Shown here one piece after another: positions 63,787-64,000 of a stretch of DNA of 64,000 bases (position 1 is its first letter; each line of letters begins with the position of its first letter). The stretch is from NCBI GenBank assembly GCA_003991915.1, contig RQTK01000697.1, forward strand, positions 156,081-220,080, given 5' to 3'. The notes beneath the pieces were generated by a model. The model searched no databases. It was not told the origin of the DNA and worked only from the letters and a program-made list of their open reading frames with translations. Both the position numbers and the translations under genes were made by a program. This DNA comes from Elysia chlorotica (Eukaryota; Mollusca; Gastropoda; Plakobranchidae).

Positions 63787-64000
63787 AAATTAATACGATA
63801 TAAAAGGCATATATACATCTTGAAGACAAAACAATCTTTCCGTTTCCATGACAACAAGCTTAAAATGTATTCACGATTGATAATTTCCACAATAAGTACT
63901 AAAAAGTTCGACCCTATTCCTGATCCATTCAATTACAATACTCTAAACGTTTTCCAAAACTCGCTGCCCTATTGCATCAGACAAACTCATTAATTCGGAA
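63787..64000 (+). repeat. Repeat X copy 2 at the window edge
   Basis: Second copy of 61741-61960 (CGATATAAAAGG, TTGAAGACAAAACAATCTT, ACTAAAAAGTTCG, TTCGGAA). It runs off the right edge, so what follows it is not visible. Confidence 0.7.

Overview
The window is animal nuclear DNA: split genes with GT-AG introns, AT-rich non-coding sequence, many long microsatellites, three runs of N, tRNA-derived SINEs, decayed LINE tails and mariner ends. A secreted IgSF plus coiled-coil protein of the kind expanded in snails and slugs makes a gastropod mollusc the best guess; the species cannot be named from this sequence.

Layout. (1) 1-1.9/2.0 kb: the 3' part of a gene for a disordered protein carrying at least eight copies of an Arg-Arg-x-Ser-(Phe/Tyr)-Asn-Pro motif (basophilic kinase sites). 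(2) 2-17.5 kb: mostly non-coding. Two direct copies of a block of about 4.2-4.4 kb (about 7.4-11.8 and 12.3-16.5 kb) end in a degenerate tandem repeat and hold an unidentified, possibly decayed reading frame with stops shared by both copies. (3) 17.6-21.0 kb: a complete two-exon gene for a 561-residue secreted protein (signal peptide, Ig-like domain, coiled coil, unusual C-terminal domain). (4) 23.7-57.5 kb: a segmental-duplication array, the most striking part of the window. It holds five intact two-exon genes, three on + and two on -, arranged tail to tail. Each encodes a precursor of 77 residues (94 in one copy) with a signal peptide and an acidic, hydrophobic mature peptide whose six cysteines are symmetrically spaced (C-x3-C-x3-C-x24-C-x3-C-x3-C). 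All have a TATA box about 95 bases before the ATG, a 7-base first coding exon and a phase-1 intron carrying an AG|GTATGC site that could be a recursive splice site. The array also holds SINEs, a mariner insertion split between two duplicates, and a gene-less relic. (5) 57.5-64 kb: LINE remnants, a possible solo LTR, a SINE, a small cysteine-rich terminal-exon candidate on the - strand, and the first coding exon of a gene leaving the window on the right.

How parts relate. The five peptide genes look like one co-regulated secretory family grown by local duplication, because promoter, first exon and intron were copied with each gene. Their second exons are nearly identical while introns and flanks have drifted, which points to selection or gene conversion. 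The IgSF gene is a separate single-copy locus. Function of the peptides is unknown from sequence.
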